Part shown: one piece after another, positions 1 through 5,364 of the stretch
Layout: each line of letters begins with the position of its first letter
How positions within the stretch are numbered: the stretch's first letter is position 1
NCBI GenBank assembly: GCA_903953615.1
Contig: CAJBKH010000040.1
Location: 1-5,364, forward strand
Direction: 5' to 3'
Source: an uncultured Bacteroidota bacterium
Lineage (GTDB): Bacteria; Bacteroidota; Bacteroidia; NS11-12g; UBA955
Length of the DNA: 5,364 nt
Program-made: the position numbers and the translations under genes
Notes under the pieces: generated by a model
The model's input: the letters and a program-made list of their open reading frames with translations, nothing else
What the model was told of the DNA's origin: nothing
Database searches by the model: none

Positions 1-179
1 CCCATTTTAACAAGCAAATAGATACCATAAATAAAGATGGGTATGGTATTACACACCCTAATAATATTTTAAATCCATTTAGTTTTAAATTATCTAAAAT
101 AAAAGAAACTAAAAGAACCACTACATATGAATATGTATATGAAATCACTAATCAGGATTTTTTTAAAGCAAGGAAATAA
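1..179 (+). CDS. C-terminal fragment of an unrecognised protein (5' end outside the window)
   Basis: The frame beginning at position 3 stays open for 58 codons and ends at a TAA at 177-179, giving a tail that begins HFNKQIDTINKDGYG and ends TNQDFFKARK. In DNA of about one quarter G+C by my count, 58 codons without a stop is unlikely by chance, and the composition (K, N, I and T rich, with spaced G, P, H and aromatic residues) looks like real protein. No start codon is visible because the gene enters from the left edge. I do not recognise a family: there is no clear motif, membrane segment or repeat, and the end is basic. The gene converges on the glycosyltransferase, with about 450 nt of non-coding DNA between them. 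It is clearly more AT-rich than the other genes here, which could mean recent acquisition or a weakly constrained accessory gene. Coding status is fairly likely; function is unknown. Confidence 0.62.
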   Translation, partial: HFNKQIDTINKDGYGITHPNNILNPFSFKLSKIKETKRTTTYEYVYEITNQDFFKARK

Positions 180-414
180 AACCTATTCCAATTCAATCAA
201 TATATCATCGATTTTGCAAAATTTCGATAATTTTGGCTGTACTATATTGAGCATAGCTTAGATGATATTTAATTAGTAGTGAATTATTTATTATAAACTA
301 TTCCCTTTTTTGTTTATTTAAAGTATAAATAAAATTCATTATACAGAAATCAAATTAATATAATTTCTCAGCAACAAGTAATAATTGGCAATGTCATGAA
401 CCAAGATACTACAG
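180..414. other. AT-rich intergenic DNA, no gene seen
   Basis: This stretch has stops in all frames on both strands and no recognisable RNA gene. It is very AT-rich, about one quarter G+C or less. The only structure I see is a short hairpin 28 nt after the stop of the left-edge gene: ATCGA at 207-211 can pair with TCGAT at 224-228, enclosing the near-palindrome ATTTTGCAAAAT (211-222). It is followed only by AATTTT, so it is a poor terminator candidate. The rest may hold 3' untranslated sequence of the left-edge gene. Confidence 0.6.
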
Positions 415-444
415 CCCAATAACAAACAATTCGGGATTTTTTTT
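415..444 (+). terminator. Possible rho-independent terminator for the left-edge gene
   Basis: CCCAAT (415-420) can pair with ATT-C-GGG (429-435, with C432 bulged) around an 8-nt A-rich loop. An unbroken run of eight T residues follows at 437-444 on the plus strand. The T-run and orientation fit a terminator for the plus-strand gene ending at 179. The stem is short and bulged, however, and lies about 235 nt after the stop. The T-run also abuts the repeat that starts at 445, so it could instead be part of that repeat's edge. Confidence 0.35.
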
Positions 445-480
445 GCCTCATCCCTCATTCCCTTCTCCATAGGAGAAGGG
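445..480 (+). repeat. Modular intergenic hairpin repeat, copy A (short form)
   Basis: The copy begins GCCTCATCCC (445-454) and ends in a perfect 9-bp stem, CCCTTCTCC (460-468) and GGAGAAGGG (472-480), around the loop ATA. The same two modules occur in reverse orientation in copy B (569-630). In copy A they are joined by a short linker (455-459), whereas copy B has an extra hairpin between them. The 'cctcatcccct...ccttctcc...ggagaagg' pattern is of a kind I recall as dispersed, non-coding and multi-copy in bacterial genomes. No coding capacity is evident. A role in transcript ends or mRNA stability is inference. Confidence 0.72.
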
Positions 481-538
481 AGGGTGGTATTTGATATGGC
501 GTGATTTTAATTTTAAATGTTACTTTTATTCAAAATAC

Positions 539-647
539 AAAAGTTCTCAAACAAACCCAAATTGTGTTCCCCTTCTCCTATGGAGAAGAGCCTGTCCCGC
601 CTTAGCGGGAGGTTAGGGGATGAGGCCCCTAAAAAAGCTTCTCAAAC
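539..647. repeat. Imperfect direct repeat flanking copy B
   Basis: AAAAGTTCTCAAAC at 539-552 recurs as AAAAGCTTCTCAAAC at 633-647, differing by one inserted base. The right copy encodes the last residues of the glycosyltransferase (GFEKLF on the minus strand), and the left copy lies beyond repeat B. The two could be a target duplication made when B arrived, a small tandem duplication, or coincidence in low-complexity DNA. The left copy does not abut B exactly: 16 nt (553-568) lie between them. That weakens the target-duplication reading. Confidence 0.35.
569..630 (-). repeat. Modular intergenic hairpin repeat, copy B (long form, inverted relative to copy A)
   Basis: On the plus strand this copy runs from CCCCTTCTCC (569-578), through a 7-bp stem 572-578/582-588 with a 3-nt loop, then a 6-bp stem TCCCGC (595-600) and GCGGGA (605-610) with loop CTTA, to GGGATGAGGC (617-626). 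A third pairing, TTAGGGG (613-619) with CCCCTAA (626-632), closes the outer end and includes the stop codon of the glycosyltransferase gene at 629-631. Reverse-complemented, its two ends match copy A, and the middle hairpin module is the difference. It lies immediately downstream of the minus-strand glycosyltransferase, where it may fold at the mRNA 3' end. There is no T-run on that side, so it is not a standard terminator. Confidence 0.72.
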
Positions 648-1378
648 CCCTCAGGCTTCAAACGCTCATGCGGGTAATGTATCATCTCCCGCTCGTTGGT
701 TCTATAGCCAGCTATCTTATTTTTGTAGAAGGCGAAGTAAAGTAGCCAATCTTCTTTGCCCCAGGTGGTAATAGTTTCATTATACATCCCAACTTTAATA
801 AAATTAGATTTTGTGGACGCAAACAAGCCTGTGCCTTCTGAAAAAAAACGACCGCTTTTTTTATCATCGCTCAACCACCACACTTGTGGAAACCAAGCAG
901 TATGGGGCGTTACATAGGTATTTATTTTTTGAACAATGTTCTTGGGCAAGGCAATGTCTGCATCGCAAGCCATGATGTATTCATTTGGACTTTGAAGTAT
1001 GGCCGCATTAAAGGTTTTGGAACGGGTAAAGTCTTGCACTTGCTCAGTATAAATTAATGGTCCGCTCCATTGGGCTTGTATGGCTTCTTTTAAATTAGGC
1101 ACATCATAACTGCCTGCATCGTATATCGAAAGGGTAATGAGTTCTTTGTGAGCAGCTGCATTCAAAGAAGGGATAACATGGGTAAGCAAATGCTGACTGC
1201 GGTTTTTTATGCCTATGCTAATGCTAATGGCTTGTAGGGGTTTAGAGGATTTGGTTTTAAGGGCCAAGTAACCTTTCACATCAGTCAACAAGGTGCCAAA
1301 GCCTACCTGCTTGCGCTGTGGCGATTTAAACACCCACCACAACCATTGTTTCAACGCTATGGGCAACCATTGCTTCAT
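629..1378 (-). CDS. Family-2-like glycosyltransferase
   Basis: A 249-residue protein with a GT-A type glycosyltransferase layout. Such enzymes move a sugar from a nucleotide-sugar to an acceptor, usually in surface polysaccharide or glycan synthesis. The nucleotide-binding region starts near residues 51-60 (ISISIGIKNR) with an acidic D-x-GS (DAGS) motif at 87-90. A DxD-type metal site, CDADI, lies at 138-142. GKEDWLL (207-213) resembles the G-x-E-D motif of the galactosyltransferase-like (Glyco_transf_7) C-terminal part, and HYPH (234-237) supplies late histidines. The N-terminal 23 residues are rich in Trp and Lys (W4, W12, W14, W15) with no signal peptide, suggesting peripheral membrane contact. 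Donor and acceptor cannot be inferred. The ATG lies in an ATGA overlap with the xth stop, which supports this start and implies coupled translation. The TAG stop sits in the outer stem of repeat B, so the native C-terminus may have been altered. Confidence 0.85.
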   Translation of the reverse strand: MKQWLPIALKQWLWWVFKSPQRKQVGFGTLLTDVKGYLALKTKSSKPLQAISISIGIKNRSQHLLTHVIPSLNAAAHKELITLSIYDAGSYDVPNLKEAIQAQWSGPLIYTEQVQDFTRSKTFNAAILQSPNEYIMACDADIALPKNIVQKINTYVTPHTAWFPQVWWLSDDKKSGRFFSEGTGLFASTKSNFIKVGMYNETITTWGKEDWLLYFAFYKNKIAGYRTNEREMIHYPHERLKPEGFEKLF

Positions 1379-2160
1379 TCAATGATGGCGTATGAGCCGC
1401 AGTGGTCGGAATGTGTTTCGTTGCTGTAAATGCCCGATTGTTTTATTTGTGATTTTAAACTTTCTGATACCGATATATAATCGATGCGCCAGCCTTTGTT
1501 ATTAGCACGGGCATTGGCTCTAAAGCTCCACCAAGTGTAATGGTGTGGCTCGGGGTTCAATATTCTAAACGAATCCACCATGCCTGCTGCAAACCAACGG
1601 TCCATCCAAGCGCGCTCTTCGGGTAAAAAACCCGAACTGTTTTTGTTGCCTTTAGGGTCGTGTATATCAATTTCTTTATGACAGATATTATAATCGCCAC
1701 ATACAATCAGTTTTTGATTGTGGTATTTTTCGCCAAGCGATAAGGCCTGTGAACGGGTTTGAATATAATGCATGAAATGATCTAGAAATTGGTATTTGAT
1801 ATCCTGGCGAATATCGCCTGTTGTACCCGAAGGGAAATAACAACTCAACACACTGGTATCGCCAAAATCGGCTTGTATCACACGGCCTTCAAAATCGAAC
1901 AACTCATGCCCACAACCTTTGGTCACTAAATCTGGTTTTTGTTTGCTTATAATGGCCACACCACTGTAACCCTTTTTCTGAGCGGAGTACCAATAACAAT
2001 GGTAGCCTAAATCAGTAAACGCTTTTTCATCGATGTCCTCGTAATTGGCTTTAATTTCTTGTAAACAAATCACATCTGGATTTTCTTTTTTTACAAAATC
2101 GATAAAGCCTTTGCTCATGGCCGAGCGTATGCCGTTTACATTGTAAGTTACTACTTTCAT
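1375..2160 (-). CDS. xth: Exodeoxyribonuclease III (Xth/ExoA family AP endonuclease)
   Basis: A 261-residue enzyme of the metal-dependent endonuclease/exonuclease/phosphatase fold. It cleaves DNA 5' to abasic sites in base excision repair and removes 3' blocking groups, acting in the cytoplasm. All hallmark residues are present: YNVNGIR (6-12, N7), LQEIK with the metal-binding E35, the tyrosine of CYFPSG (Y108), GDYN (155-158, D156 and N158), WRIDY (224-228, D227) and the terminal SDH (251-253, catalytic D252-H253). Length is normal for the family. The ATG start gives MKVVTYNVNG, a typical N-terminus. A TATATTTG box lies about 30 nt upstream. uvrB is 73 nt upstream in the same direction, making a repair-gene pair. 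The stop overlaps the glycosyltransferase start by four bases. I see nothing missing or broken. Confidence 0.96.
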   Translation of the reverse strand: MKVVTYNVNGIRSAMSKGFIDFVKKENPDVICLQEIKANYEDIDEKAFTDLGYHCYWYSAQKKGYSGVAIISKQKPDLVTKGCGHELFDFEGRVIQADFGDTSVLSCYFPSGTTGDIRQDIKYQFLDHFMHYIQTRSQALSLGEKYHNQKLIVCGDYNICHKEIDIHDPKGNKNSSGFLPEERAWMDRWFAAGMVDSFRILNPEPHHYTWWSFRANARANNKGWRIDYISVSESLKSQIKQSGIYSNETHSDHCGSYAIIE

Positions 2161-2190
2161 TGGAGATAAAATAATTTATAATTAGATGGA

Positions 2191-2198
2191 CAAATATA
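2191..2198 (-). promoter_or_regulatory. Candidate -7 promoter box for xth
   Basis: Read on the minus strand, this is TATATTTG, a full match to the Bacteroidota -7 consensus TAnnTTTG. It lies 30 nt before the xth ATG, which would give a leader of about 20-25 nt. I see no clear TTG -33 element at the expected distance, so support is limited to the -7 box and its position. Confidence 0.4.
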
Positions 2199-2204
2199 AG
2201 AGAA

Positions 2205-2223
2205 ACTGCTTTGAATGAGCAGT
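2205..2223 (-). terminator. Weak terminator-like hairpin after uvrB
   Basis: On the minus strand ACTGCT pairs with AGCAGT (6 bp, 7-nt loop), starting 11 nt after the uvrB stop. It is followed by TTCTCTTATATTTG, which is T-rich but not an unbroken T-run. It may terminate part of the uvrB transcription just before the xth promoter box. Read-through into xth remains possible. Confidence 0.38.
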
Positions 2224-2233
2224 AGAAATTTCA

Positions 2234-4264
2234 TTATTCAGCAGTAATCATTTTGCGCTTTAATTCATCGATCTGATCTCTCAATCGTGCTGCCTCCATA
2301 AATTCCATTTCCTTGGCTGCACGGTGCATGGCCTTTTCGGTTTCTTTAATGGCTTTTTCCAATTCCTTTTTGGTCATGTAAGCAAACACAGGATCAGCTG
2401 CCAAGTTCATGCTCTCCGGCTCAGAATAGAAACGCGGTTCTTCAATAAAGCGTGCATCGGCTACACTGGTTTGTTTCATTATCTCATCTTTCGATTTGGT
2501 AACAGTAGTAGGTGTAATGCCATGTTCGGTGTTGTAAGCAATCTGTTTTTCTCTTCTTCTATCTGTTTCCTCTATGGTTTTGCGCATGCTCTCAGTCATT
2601 TTATCGGCATACATAATCACCTTACCCCTTTCGTTACGCGCTGCTCTACCTATTGTTTGCACCATGCTTGTAACACTGCGTAAAAAACCTTCCTTATCGG
2701 CATCTAAAATACAAACCAAACTTACCTCTGGTAAATCCAATCCTTCTCTTAATAAGTTAATGCCTATGAGCACATCAATATTGCCTAAACGCAAATCTCT
2801 TAATATCTCTACCCTGTCCAAGGTTTTAACCTCACTGTGGATATATTGACAGCGAATGCCCAAGCGGGCCATGTATTTGGCCAACTCTTCACTCATACGT
2901 TTGGTAAGGGTGGTCACCAAAACCCTATCACCCATTTTTACACGCTCTTCTACTTCATCTAATAAATCGTCTACCTGGTTCACACAAGGCCTCACTTCGA
3001 TGACAGGATCCAATAGGCCAGTTGGCCTAATCACCTGTTCCACTACCACACCTTCCGATTGGCGGATTTCGTAATCGGCTGGGGTTGCTGTTACATAGAT
3101 AACTTGATCAATCAAAGCTTCGAACTCCTCAAATTTTAAAGGTCGATTGTCCATAGCAGCAGGCAATCTAAAGCCATAATCTACTAGGTTTATTTTTCTT
3201 GCACGGTCGCCACCATACATGGCCCTTACTTGCGGCATGCTCACGTGACTTTCATCTACCACCGTTAAGAAATCTTTCGGAAAATAATCCAATAAACAGA
3301 AGGGTCTATCACCTGGATTACGTCGGTCCATGTAGCGACTGTAATTTTCGATACCGCTGCAATAGCCTAACTCACGCATCATCTCTAAATCGAAATTCAC
3401 CCTTTCTTCCAAACGCTTTGCCTCCAAAGGTTTGCCATGGTCTTGGAAGAATTTTATTTGCCCTACCAAATCATCTTGTATTTCATGAATGGCGGCATTC
3501 AAGCGCTCGCGCGGCGAAACATAAATATTGGCAGGATAAATCGCAATATCATCTAGTGATTCTATTAAATGACCTGTCGATGGTTCAAAAGCTTGAATCT
3601 CGTCAATCTCGTTACCAAAAAAAGAAATGCGATAGCCGAAATCATTATAGGCCAAATACACATCTACCACATCACCTTTCACACGGAAATTACCGCGTTT
3701 AAAATCCGCTGTGGTTCGGCTGTACAAGCTATTCACCAAGGCATGCAAGAAATTATTGTGTGCAATTTTTTGTCCTTTGCTTACCCTGATAATGCTGTCC
3801 TCATAATCACCCGGATTACCAGCTCCGTATATACAACTGACCGAAGCCACTACAATAACATCTCTTCTACCACTCAATAAAGAGGTAATGGTTTTCAAAC
3901 GCATCTTCTCTATTTCTTCATTGATATTTAAATCTTTTTCAATGTAAGTATTGGTAGTTGGTAAGAAAGCCTCAGGCTGGTAATAATCGTAATAACTCAC
4001 AAAATACTCTACTGCATTTTGAGGAAAAAATTGTTGAAACTCGCTGTAAAGCTGAGCCACCAAAGTTTTATTATGACTCAAAACCAAAGTTGGTTTTTGT
4101 ACTTGTTGGATGACATTGGCAATGGTAAAGGTTTTACCACTTCCAGTTACACCTAATAAAGTTTGCGCATGGGTGCCTTCATTCAAGCCTTGTACAAGCT
4201 GTTTGATGGCGGTTGGCTGGTCGCCCTTAGGCTGAAAAGGCGATATTAATTCAAATTTTGGCAC
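2234..4264 (-). CDS. uvrB: Excinuclease ABC subunit B (UvrB)
   Basis: The central helicase-like subunit of nucleotide excision repair. UvrA loads it on damaged DNA, it verifies the lesion, and it recruits UvrC for incision. I place the start at the GTG at 4264-4262, giving VPKFELISPF and 676 residues, the usual family size. In that numbering: Walker A GVTGSGKT (38-45), the damage-probing beta-hairpin region with the YYDYYQPEAF tyrosines (from 91), DESH Walker B (337-340), YVTAT motif III (390-394), GINLLREGLDLPE motif V (501-513), QTIGRAARN motif VI (536-544), and a C-terminal UVR coiled-coil motif for UvrC contact (about 628-666). All are intact. An in-frame ATG at 4342 would add 26 residues (MRWSICLVLF...) unlike any UvrB N-terminus and lies upstream of the likely promoter box. 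No clear ribosome binding site is visible, as is usual in Bacteroidota. xth follows 73 nt downstream. Confidence 0.97.
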   Translation of the reverse strand: MPKFELISPFQPKGDQPTAIKQLVQGLNEGTHAQTLLGVTGSGKTFTIANVIQQVQKPTLVLSHNKTLVAQLYSEFQQFFPQNAVEYFVSYYDYYQPEAFLPTTNTYIEKDLNINEEIEKMRLKTITSLLSGRRDVIVVASVSCIYGAGNPGDYEDSIIRVSKGQKIAHNNFLHALVNSLYSRTTADFKRGNFRVKGDVVDVYLAYNDFGYRISFFGNEIDEIQAFEPSTGHLIESLDDIAIYPANIYVSPRERLNAAIHEIQDDLVGQIKFFQDHGKPLEAKRLEERVNFDLEMMRELGYCSGIENYSRYMDRRNPGDRPFCLLDYFPKDFLTVVDESHVSMPQVRAMYGGDRARKINLVDYGFRLPAAMDNRPLKFEEFEALIDQVIYVTATPADYEIRQSEGVVVEQVIRPTGLLDPVIEVRPCVNQVDDLLDEVEERVKMGDRVLVTTLTKRMSEELAKYMARLGIRCQYIHSEVKTLDRVEILRDLRLGNIDVLIGINLLREGLDLPEVSLVCILDADKEGFLRSVTSMVQTIGRAARNERGKVIMYADKMTESMRKTIEETDRRREKQIAYNTEHGITPTTVTKSKDEIMKQTSVADARFIEEPRFYSEPESMNLAADPVFAYMTKKELEKAIKETEKAMHRAAKEMEFMEAARLRDQIDELKRKMITAE

Positions 4265-4315
4265 GGATTTGCGAAGATACTGAAAATATAGAAAATTAGT
4301 ACCTGTCCGTATGAA

Positions 4316-4323
4316 CAAAACTA
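4316..4323 (-). promoter_or_regulatory. Candidate -7 promoter box for uvrB
   Basis: On the minus strand this reads TAGTTTTG, matching TAnnTTTG. Transcription would begin near 4309-4310 and leave a leader of roughly 45 nt to the proposed GTG start. No -33 TTG is found at standard spacing; the nearest TTG is only 11 nt upstream of the box. If this promoter is real, the ATG at 4342 is not transcribed from it, which supports the shorter UvrB. I see no SOS-type operator that I could defend. Confidence 0.35.
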
Positions 4324-4368
4324 AACAAATCGACCAACGCATGTAATAATATTAATGCATTGTTATTT

Positions 4369-4396
4369 GTTACTTTTTGTATGGGCAAAAAGTAAC
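4369..4396. repeat. Perfect 11-bp inverted repeat (GTTACTTTTTG hairpin)
   Basis: GTTACTTTTTG (4369-4379) is the exact reverse complement of CAAAAAGTAAC (4386-4396), with the 6-nt loop TATGGG. I recall hairpins with TTACTTTTTG/CAAAAAGTAA arms as common dispersed intergenic repeats in Bacteroidota; this is memory, not a search result. The hairpin lies about 45 nt upstream of the candidate uvrB -7 box. It has no adjoining T-run that would make it a clear terminator for the dehydrogenase gene. Confidence 0.7.
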
Positions 4397-4516
4397 CAAA
4401 CTTAGCCAAAGGCGTTATCATGAGCTTGCGAATAAAAGCCCACCACGCATAGAAAATTTCAACTGGTCTTTGCCGCGCAAAATCAACCCTTCATCTCTGA
4501 CCAATTAAAATTTTTA

Positions 4517-4538
4517 CGTCCCGATTGTTATCGGGATG
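4517..4538 (-). terminator. Hairpin downstream of the sugar dehydrogenase gene, possible terminator or small repeat
   Basis: TCCCGAT (4519-4525) pairs with ATCGGGA (4530-4536) around the loop TGTT. A G-T pair and a C-G pair extend the stem to 9 bp (4517-4525/4530-4538). On the minus strand it is followed by GTAAAAATTTTAATT, which has a short T stretch only after several A residues. It lies about 85 nt past the dehydrogenase stop. Stems of the TCCCGAT...ATCGGGA type also occur as small dispersed repeats in this phylum, so a terminator role is only one reading. Confidence 0.4.
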
Positions 4539-4624
4539 GACCCAGCCCGCAAGCACAATCGAACCTTACCTGCATTCAATCCTAATTAAATAACTTGAAA
4601 ATATTCTTAATAATCTATTACAAA

Positions 4625-5364
4625 TTATTCGTTTACGATGGTATAAACAGAGCCAGTTCTTTCAAATGGACCAGTTGATTTCTGCGTCAAAAGATACAAC
4701 TCACCAGCCGCGTCTTCACCAAAACTATTAATGTTTTCTTTGAAATCATTGTCTTGTTTATCGGTAATCATTAGGCCTTTCAAAGTCCAATTTTTAGCTG
4801 CACCTTCTAAATAAAACAACTTGCCAGTCCAATCAGCAAATATATATTTACCTTGGAGTAATGGTATCTTTTTTCCATTGTATACATAACCGCCAGTTAC
4901 GCATATGCCATCGCTATGGTTAAACTCTGCAATCGGTAATTCTAAGTTTTGTGTATTGCATAAACGTTCAGGATTAAAACAGTGCTTGGCCTCCATAATG
5001 CGCCAACCATAATTTTTTCCTTTTTCAATAATGTCTACCTCTTCCCATTGGTTCTGACCGACATCGGCACAAAACAAAAGGCCCGTATTTCTATCAAAAG
5101 AAAAACGCCAAGGATTGCGAACACCATAAGCCCAAATTTCTGGTCTAACTGTTTTATCAGCAACAAAGGGATTGTCAGCTGGGATTTTATAGGCAGAATC
5201 CGTGTTCACGTCGATGCGCAATAGCTTGCCCAACAGCGATTGTAAGTTTTGACCATTGCCAATTGCGCCATGTTCATCATTGGCACCACCGCCATCGCCT
5301 GAGCCAATGTACAAATACCCATCAGGACCAAAAGCCAATTGACCTCCGTTGTGATTACTCTCAG
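4625..5364 (-). CDS. PQQ-dependent sugar dehydrogenase, C-terminal part (5' end outside the window)
   Basis: The frame is open to the right edge, giving 245 visible C-terminal residues of a six-bladed beta-propeller of the soluble glucose/aldose sugar dehydrogenase (GSDH) family. Members oxidise sugars to lactones with PQQ and calcium, normally outside the cytoplasm. In fragment numbering: NHNGGQLAFGPDG (3-15), whose H4 matches the catalytic histidine position (H144 of Acinetobacter sGDH); GSGDGG (20-25); LLGKLLRIDV (43-52); WAYGVRNPWRF (77-87), whose R82 matches the PQQ-contacting arginine; DVGQNQWEEVD (100-110) and NYGW (117-120) of the cofactor region; a Cys pair at C128 and C135 in HCFNPERLC; TGGYVYNG (156-163); GKYIFADW (171-178). 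The TTG at 5336-5338 is not the start, because conserved family sequence continues upstream of it. A signal peptide cannot be checked. Substrate is unknown; some relatives are annotated as oxidoreductases with no proven sugar. Confidence 0.92.
   Translation of the reverse strand, partial: ESNHNGGQLAFGPDGYLYIGSGDGGGANDEHGAIGNGQNLQSLLGKLLRIDVNTDSAYKIPADNPFVADKTVRPEIWAYGVRNPWRFSFDRNTGLLFCADVGQNQWEEVDIIEKGKNYGWRIMEAKHCFNPERLCNTQNLELPIAEFNHSDGICVTGGYVYNGKKIPLLQGKYIFADWTGKLFYLEGAAKNWTLKGLMITDKQDNDFKENINSFGEDAAGELYLLTQKSTGPFERTGSVYTIVNE

Larger units (their letters stand above)
4265..4624. other. Intergenic region between uvrB and the sugar dehydrogenase gene
   Basis: These 360 nt contain no convincing gene on either strand. 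From the right they hold the AT-rich end after the dehydrogenase stop (about 4565-4624), a GC-rich hairpin (4517-4538), a stretch of mixed composition with small pairings (TTTGC 4469-4473 with GCAAA 4477-4481; TGGTC 4464-4468 with GACCA 4499-4503), a perfect 11-bp hairpin (4369-4396), and the uvrB promoter region. The block about 4369-4540 has a higher G+C content than its flanks and looks like inserted or repetitive intergenic DNA rather than a leader. Confidence 0.6.

Noticed and set aside
211..222. Palindrome ATTTTGCAAAAT as a regulator binding site
   Set aside because: It lies downstream of a gene end in AT-rich DNA where such palindromes arise easily, and no promoter or gene start is nearby.
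519..544. ACTTTT/AAAAGT pairing (522-527 with 539-544) as a degraded copy of the 4369-4396 hairpin
   Set aside because: Only six base pairs match, in AT-rich DNA with an 11-nt loop; too weak to call.
569..632. Repeat B as a standard rho-independent terminator for the glycosyltransferase
   Set aside because: The hairpins are strong, but no T-run follows them on the minus strand. The A/T run adjoining the stem is on the gene side.
517..771. Plus-strand open frame of 84 codons
   Set aside because: It runs through repeat B and then antisense to the glycosyltransferase. The predicted protein is low in complexity and has no family features.
2324..3880. Several plus-strand open frames opposite uvrB (for example 2324-2683, 3199-3702 and 3569-3880)
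   Set aside because: All are antisense to the intact, well-conserved uvrB gene, overlap one another and show no protein-family features.
4982..5224. Plus-strand open frame of 80 codons
   Set aside because: It is antisense to the conserved sugar dehydrogenase coding sequence and has no recognisable domain.
5336..5338. TTG as the start of the sugar dehydrogenase
   Set aside because: The frame stays open to the window edge, and the upstream residues NHNGGQ belong to the conserved propeller with the catalytic histidine, so the gene continues beyond the window.
1..5364. CRISPR array, tRNA, rRNA, riboswitch, replication origin or intact transposase
   Set aside because: I found no regularly spaced direct repeats, cloverleaf-like sequence, rRNA signature or transposase motifs on either strand.

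Overview
The window looks like chromosomal DNA of a member of the Bacteroidota. The evidence is a set of Bacteroidota-style protein sequences, the absence of clear Shine-Dalgarno sequences before the starts that can be judged, matches to the TAnnTTTG -7 box upstream of two genes, and short intergenic inverted repeats of a kind common in that phylum. This is recognition by eye; no database was searched.

Layout from left to right: (1) positions 1-179 hold the 3' end of an unrecognised plus-strand gene in very AT-rich DNA. (2) Positions 180-628 are non-coding. They contain a possible plus-strand terminator (415-444) and two copies, in inverted orientation, of a modular hairpin-forming repeat (445-480 and 569-630). 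The second copy reaches into the stop codon of the next gene. (3) Four minus-strand genes follow. Listed in coordinate order they are a family-2-like glycosyltransferase (629-1378), exodeoxyribonuclease III (1375-2160), excinuclease UvrB (2234-4264, GTG start proposed) and the C-terminal part of a PQQ-dependent sugar dehydrogenase (4625 to the right edge). (4) The gap between uvrB and the dehydrogenase (4265-4624) carries a probable uvrB promoter, a perfect 11-bp hairpin and a second 7-9 bp hairpin.

Transcription of the minus-strand genes runs right to left. The dehydrogenase seems to be a separate unit. uvrB and xth are two DNA-repair genes only 73 nt apart: UvrB acts in nucleotide excision repair, and Xth/ExoA acts on abasic sites in base excision repair. 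The gap holds a weak terminator-like hairpin and a -7 box, so xth probably has its own promoter even if some transcripts read through from uvrB. The glycosyltransferase start overlaps the xth stop (ATGA), so its translation is likely coupled to xth despite its unrelated function.

No convincing new multi-gene system, CRISPR array, RNA gene or intact mobile element was found. The points most worth checking are the inverted pair of modular repeats, the possible rearrangement of the glycosyltransferase tail by one of them, and the identity of the AT-rich gene at the left edge.
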